DNA of 12,642 bases from Smittium culicis (Eukaryota; Kickxellomycota; Harpellomycetes; Harpellales; Legeriomycetaceae): contig LSSN01001474.1 of the NCBI GenBank assembly GCA_001970855.1, positions 1 through 12,642 on the forward strand, in the 5' to 3' direction. The notes under the pieces are model-generated. The model had not been told where the DNA came from, searched no databases, and saw only the letters and a program-made list of their open reading frames with translations. Numbering within the stretch: the first letter of the stretch is position 1; the number at the start of each line of letters is the position of its first letter. This document shows positions 7,842-12,642 of the stretch, piece by piece. A program made the position numbers and the translations under genes.

Positions 7842-9592
7842 TTTTTTAATTATTTCTTTATGTATAATAAATATAAATGCTTTTTTTTCCTTTGATTAAA
7901 TAGTTTTTTTGATTAATAATATTTTTTTAAGTCTTAGTAAATAAATTTGTTTTATGTAAAAAAAACAATTTAATAAAATAAAGATTGATTGATTATATTT
8001 TTTGTATTAACGGAGTTTAATATAATTATAAAACCTTTTTTTTTCACTAAATTTTGATTAGTTAATGAATTATTTTGTTTAAAATATTCTACACTTTTCC
8101 CTAATTGTCAAAATAGTATGAATATTTATGGTTTTATTTTCTTATTACTCTCAGGATATTCAATCTAGTAATAGGCCGATTATTTTTTAATCCCTTTTAA
8201 ATTAATTATATAAAATATACATTTATTTTATCGAATATTGACACAATTTATGCTAGAAATATAAATTTTATAATAAGTGGTTATTTAGGGCTTTTTTAGA
8301 TATTAATTGAAAATCCACTAGGTTAAATTTAGCTAATAAAAAATAAAATCAAAATATACTTTATTAATATATTTTTGTTTTAATAAGAGCGCCAAGACTT
8401 AAAAATTAGTACTCATTTTATTTTCGTTTGGAATTTCTGTTTCAGAATTTCGCATTTACTTAGGTTGATTTGGTGATTTTAAGAGGTATAATTTCTATAT
8501 TTGATGCGATATATTGATAATTATACCATTTCATGTGATTATTGATATTATTTATAGATTTTATAGCCAAATAGTGTGTTTTTAGGGGTTTCTGATATAT
8601 TAAGAAGTAAAATAAGCTTAAAAAATTTTTTTGGTTATTTTTATATTTATGATAAGTATTTTTTTTACTAGAAAAATGTTTCATAAGACTTTAATAATTA
8701 AGTTTATATGTATAATAAATTATTTTCTCTTTTTTAATAATCGTGTAAATTAGAATATTGATGAGCTTAATTAAAAAAATCTCGAAGAAGACTATTAAAA
8801 AATCTTGATGGGTTTTAGCTAATTATTCACATGTTTTATAAATAACCTTCTATATATGTTTATATCTAATAACACTTTTCAGATTATATTTTCCAAAATT
8901 TTTACTAATTATTTTATTTTGCCTTTATAAATTCGATGTTTTTATAAATAATTATAAGTAAAGCTTGTATTAATTTTCTTTTTATGAATATACATTTATA
9001 AAATTTAGGTAAAAATGATTAATTTATATTTCTAATAATCAGCTATTTATGATAATGGAAGCTTAAATAGATTTTTTAATGTATAATATTCAGATTGATG
9101 ATTTTATTCTATACGGTATTATGAATCATTTTCTAAAATTTTGATTGTATATAATTTATAATATTGAGTTTTAGTCCCATTTTAAATGTCGAAAATAATT
9201 TTTTTATAATCTAAAAAAAAATTAGTATTTAAATAAAAAGTGAATTATCGCTTTTTTTTATTCTACTCATTATTTTTTATTCCATTTTTCGTTTATTCTA
9301 TATATTAATCTATCTTTGAATTAATTTTTAAAATATATGAGTTTTTAATTATTACTAGAAATTATTTAATAAGCAGGAATTTTATCCTAAAATAGAGTTT
9401 TTAAAATAAAAATTTAGAATTATTAAATATTTTTAAATGTATAATATTTTAAAACCCGATATTTAATTGAACTTTTATATCAATAGTTTGTGTAAAATTA
9501 ATTATTCATGTTCTTTTTTTCAACCTGATATAAATTTTTACTTATATATTGAAATTACTTACGGAAATTATAAGAAAGAGGATTAATAACAG

Positions 9593-9616
9593 AATAATAA
9601 TAATAATAATATATAT
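9593..9616. repeat. AAT/AT microsatellite
   Basis: About six AAT units (9593-9610) pass directly into a short AT run. It is a simple repeat in a low-complexity region with no assigned role. Confidence 0.8.
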
Positions 9617-11370
9617 ACAATATAAAATGAAATAAAATGTCTTTAAAATAATTTTTTCAGCATAAAATAAGCTAATAAAATATTTAATTTACTAAAAATT
9701 CTATAAAAAAATCTTCAATTTTAGATTATAAGATCCATTAAATATCGAAGCTACACTAAATTAGTTAATTCTTTATTATTCTCGAAAGATAAATACAGAT
9801 AAATATGTTAGGAGAACATAATTTACTATTTTTTTTAAATATATACTAAAAAACTAATTTGATACCTCAAAGCTTACAAAATAATTCAGGAATTATATTC
9901 GATGCATAAAATAATAAATATAGCTTATCTTCTAAAAAAAAGTTATAAATATATCATTAAATCTTCATACCTTTGAAATTAAAGAAAATTTGCTATGAAT
10001 CAAGTTAAAAAAAAAAAAGAAATAATATTATTTATTTATTTGATATTTTAGATCGGTATCTGTTTTTTTTTAAAATAGAGAATAGCTTAAATAAAACGAG
10101 AAATTCAGGGATCAAATAATACTAAACAAAACAGAAATTATGCTATGAGATAATAGAATTGTTTCTATTAAAATATAAAAAAATATACTATACGCATACT
10201 TGCCGTGTTTAATATCATTAAAATAAAACCTTCGCTAAATTTGAAAAAAGAATTTAAAAATTTTTATTTTTGAATTATATTCCTCTTCGAAAAAAAATAA
10301 TAATAAACTATTCTAAGGGAAAAAAGGATTAATAAAATGGATTTGAAATTATATCTGACAATTAACAATATAGCTTTATTTTATGGACTTTATACGTTAA
10401 TAGTTATTACGAGTATACTGATAAATTAGCTTAAACTTGGGAGATTACTATTATGCTTTACTAATACCATCATTACATATAATATAAAATACATTAAACC
10501 CCAATTTACTTAAATGGACTAATTCGTTATTAATAAAAAATGTTATAGCTTTTATCTATAAATATTGTTTTTTGTTGATTTAATAGTAAAAATAGAGTTT
10601 TTTCAAAAATTACAATTGAGCATAAGAAGCTAAAAGATTAAAAAAAGACGAGAAAGATAAATCTTTTACGTATTATATTATTATTGTTAGTTATGTAGAG
10701 AAATAGTGCGTCAATTAATATTTATTTCCCGATATATTTACAGATTACTAAAATGAGTTCAATTTAGCAATTAAATGTTCTATTCTATCAAATTTTTTCA
10801 TATTTCGCTCAAATTTAATAAAAATATAATAAATCAAAAATTTAATATTATAAACATACTGAAATTAAATTTAAACTATATTTTACATGTATATTTATGA
10901 ATAAAAATTTTTTATTTAAATTTTGCACTTTTTTTATTTTAATAGCATCAGTATCATTTAGTAATTGTAAAAAATGTACTCATTATATATCATTTTCCTG
11001 TTTTTTTAACATAAGGTTATTAAATATTATAATTGAGATAAAAGCACTGTACTCAATCTAAAATTATTATAGTGTTAAATACTAATGTATTTTTATACTG
11101 GCTTACTAGAACTAGATAACTCCCTGAACATAAAAATCATGATATTTTTTCAGCTGGGATTTTGAATCATATTATATAAGAATTCTCGTGTGTTTTTGAA
11201 TATATTTTTAAATTATTTCAAAAATATCATTATTTATAATTCTAATACAAAAAACTTAGTTATCTTGAAAATAAATTGTAATATGCGTGTAAAAAATTTT
11301 TATTCGGCATTTCAATGTAATATATGTAAGTATTGACCTTTTAATAAAGTGAATTTCTAATGGAGTTTCG

Positions 11371-11475
11371 CTACCTTATTATTGTTCTTTGAAAGAAAAA
11401 ATCAGTAATCAGAGCCGTTAAATCAATTCCTAGCTTTTTTGAAATAATATAAATTCGGAGGTAGATTTGAGGCTT
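11371..11475 (-). other. Short protein-like frame in a local GC island
   Basis: The minus strand has 34 open codons between TAA (11478-11476) and TAG (11373-11371), including KKLGIDLTALITDFFFQRT. Past the TAG the same frame continues open for nine codons. The island (about 11341-11475) is less AT-rich than its flanks. There is no start codon and no recognised family. It is too short to separate a decayed gene fragment from chance. Confidence 0.2.
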
Positions 11476-11482
11476 TTATAGT

Positions 11483-11499
11483 TATATATATATATATAT
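11483..11499. repeat. TA dinucleotide repeat
   Basis: An uninterrupted run of about eight TA units. Simple repeat only. Confidence 0.85.
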
Positions 11500-11660
11500 T
11501 AATTATTTTTATAAAACATATTTTTCATTTTTTCTTACCATTTATTAAAATTAAATTTCTCGAAATTTTTCATTTTTTTTATACATTTGAAATATTAAAA
11601 TTTTTAATAATATAAAAATTTATATAAATTATCTAAAAATATTATTTAGTGTTTTTCATA

Positions 11661-11771
11661 TTTATAATATATACCAATAATTTGAATATTATACCTCTTT
11701 TTATCTCTAAAATGGGATTATTTAAGTATTTAATCATTTTTTTATATGTTATTGGTATAATATAATATAAA
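11661..11771. repeat. Inverted-repeat pair, possible small element
   Basis: TATACCAATAA (11670-11680) and TTATTGGTATA (11749-11759) are a perfect 11-bp inverted pair. Similarity continues outward to about 20 bp per arm with a small gap, giving a 111-bp span. The layout could be a tiny MITE-like element. I see no clear target-site duplication, and AT-rich DNA yields such pairs by chance. Confidence 0.25.
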
Positions 11772-12046
11772 TAAACGGTAAATATCATATGATATAAGCT
11801 ACAGATTTAATTTATGAAAGTATTTATTATAAATACTATATTAAAATATATAGCTATAATCTATATATTAGGATTTATTTCAAAAGAATTAAGCAACTTC
11901 ATAAAAAGAAAATTTATGTAGTACTGTAAATATTTGATTATAAGTAACATAATTATTTTTATTTTATAATTAAATTTTATCTTATACTGATGATTAATCA
12001 CAAATATAGTTATTCACGATTTATAGAAAAATAAAATAAAATCCGA

Positions 12047-12054
12047 CCAATTGG
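12047..12054. promoter_or_regulatory. CCAATTGG palindrome upstream of the last ORF
   Basis: CCAATTGG combines CCAAT boxes on both strands and sits in a small GC-richer patch (about 12042-12066), some 205 bp before the start codon at 12259. Given the CCAAT cluster elsewhere in the window it may be a promoter element. A single palindrome is weak support. Confidence 0.25.
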
Positions 12055-12163
12055 ATTGCGCTGAGGTAAAACAAAATAAACCTATGATTTTATTTTCAAT
12101 GATATACAATTATATATCAGTTAATTAAAGGATTAAATTTATATTAATTAAATATCTTTCTTA

Positions 12164-12175
12164 CTCTCTCTCTCT
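12164..12175. repeat. CT microsatellite at a composition boundary
   Basis: Six CT units lie where the AT-rich desert gives way to the more balanced sequence leading to the ORF at 12259. An A-run follows (12183-12192). It could lie in a 5' leader or near the edge of an inserted element. Confidence 0.5.
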
Positions 12176-12258
12176 TTTGAAAGAAAAAAAAAAGTAAACA
12201 GACCAATAAGAACCAAGCAAAGTTTAAAGTGTAATTTTTTTCAAAACATAGGCGATAA

Positions 12259-12642
12259 ATGGAATTTACGAATACTAGTTCCCATAAGGAACAGAGCCCA
12301 AGTTGGGCTAATGTGGTCAGAGCTAAAACTAAACCACCCGATATTATCAGAAGAGATGAAAATAAATTCGTCCCAGTTTCGTTATTTAAAACGACTACTG
12401 GTAACGACCCTTTAAAAAGGAAAATTGCTTGCTTAGGCGGCACCTCACTGAAATTGGGGATTCCGATGAAGGAATTCAATAACAATATTGAAGACTTCGT
12501 TGAAAATATATTAATCCAATTTGGCGAAATCCAAACATGTTTTGAAATTGACAATCGCCGTCAACTTTTATTTTTAAAATATATAAACAAAAACGACCTA
12601 GAAAACGTAAAAAAAATGAATATAACATATAAAGAAAAAAAA
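12259..12642 (+). CDS. Partial ORF, possible retrotransposon ORF1/gag-like protein
   Basis: An open frame of 128 codons starts at ATG 12259 and runs off the window. A TAA stop lies directly before the ATG (12256-12258), so this is the first possible start of this frame. Codon composition is more balanced than in the desert. Near the N-terminus the protein has SPSWANVVRAKTKPP (13-27), similar in style to the start of many LINE ORF1 proteins. The later part (about 75-128), with QFGEIQTCFEID and KNDLENVKKMNITYKEKK, alternates in a way that recalls an RRM-like fold. If that is right, the product would bind element RNA, with a zinc knuckle and reverse transcriptase expected further on. No catalytic motif is inside the window. 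A host hypothetical protein is the alternative. The open frame antisense to it (12144-12554) is a shadow. Confidence 0.6.
   Translation, partial: MEFTNTSSHKEQSPSWANVVRAKTKPPDIIRRDENKFVPVSLFKTTTGNDPLKRKIACLGGTSLKLGIPMKEFNNNIEDFVENILIQFGEIQTCFEIDNRRQLLFLKYINKNDLENVKKMNITYKEKK

Larger units (their letters stand above)
5823..12143. other. AT-rich desert with no intact gene seen
   Basis: This region of about 6.3 kb is roughly 80% AT or more by eye, with dense stops in all frames. Local strand bias changes: T is more common on the plus strand through most of 6.9-9.5 kb, A around 9.5-10.7 kb, then the pattern is mixed. I found no tRNA-like cloverleaf, rRNA, CRISPR-type array or long repeat. Four less AT-rich islands with protein-like frames (6411-6587, 6902-7045, 7737-7841, 11371-11475) and a few inverted or simple repeats are listed separately. 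The rest shows nothing I can support. Confidence 0.65.

Noticed and set aside
8460..8684. Minus-strand open frame of 74 codons
   Set aside because: Its make-up (Asn, Lys, Tyr, Ile, Ser) simply reflects about 80% AT DNA. A rough estimate at that composition expects about one such frame by chance in the desert. No family is recognised, though a decayed retroelement fragment cannot be excluded.
5823..12143. Mitochondrial, centromere or replication-origin identity for the AT-rich desert
   Set aside because: Flanking genes are nuclear with spliceosomal introns, and there are no tandem satellite arrays or recognisable origin motifs. High AT content alone does not support any of these.
12144..12554. 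Minus-strand open frame of 136 codons with hydrophobic stretches
   Set aside because: It lies antisense to the partial plus-strand ORF at 12259, which has better codon and motif character. The end of its translation comes from the CT/A-rich simple repeats.

Overview
The window looks like nuclear DNA of an AT-rich eukaryote, most likely a fungus. Two conserved proteins are split by short GT-AG introns (81-123 bp). The VPS29 homologue has fungal-style wording (PTPSFVLMDI; SGNTHRFEA), and intergenic DNA is extremely AT-rich. The phylum cannot be fixed from this window. An early-diverging, AT-rich lineage (for example Harpellales- or Entomophthorales-like) is only a guess. The standard genetic code fits both genes.

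Layout. Positions 1-642 are non-coding DNA downstream of the first gene. Positions 643-1451 (minus strand) hold VPS29, the metallophosphoesterase-fold subunit of retromer. I resolve it into three coding exons, the first being only the ATG codon. Positions 1452-2827 are a divergent intergenic region. It carries a dense cluster of CCAAT boxes near the VPS29 side, and a TTCGCGAA palindrome and a short upstream ORF on the other side. Positions 2828-5744 (plus strand) hold RAD9, the checkpoint-clamp subunit. I reconstruct it as six exons with five phase-consistent introns, 2403 coding bases and 800 residues, ending in a six-codon last exon. A candidate poly(A) signal lies at 5817.

Positions 5823 to about 12143 are a very AT-rich desert of about 6.3 kb with no convincing intact gene. 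It contains four less AT-rich islands with protein-like open frames at 6411-6587, 6902-7045, 7737-7841 and 11371-11475, all readable on the minus strand. They may be exons or relics of decayed genes or transposons. It also holds an imperfect hairpin at 7748-7814, an inverted-repeat pair at 11661-11771 and simple repeats. Composition changes sharply near 12.15 kb. From 12259 an open plus-strand frame runs off the window end (128 codons). It resembles the start of a retrotransposon ORF1/gag-like protein, but this is not certain.

VPS29 works in endosome-to-Golgi sorting and RAD9 in the DNA-damage response. They share a promoter region but no known pathway. I found no clearly new multi-gene system. 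The most unusual signals are the CCAAT cluster with its extended consensus, the minimal exons, and the gene-like islands in the desert.
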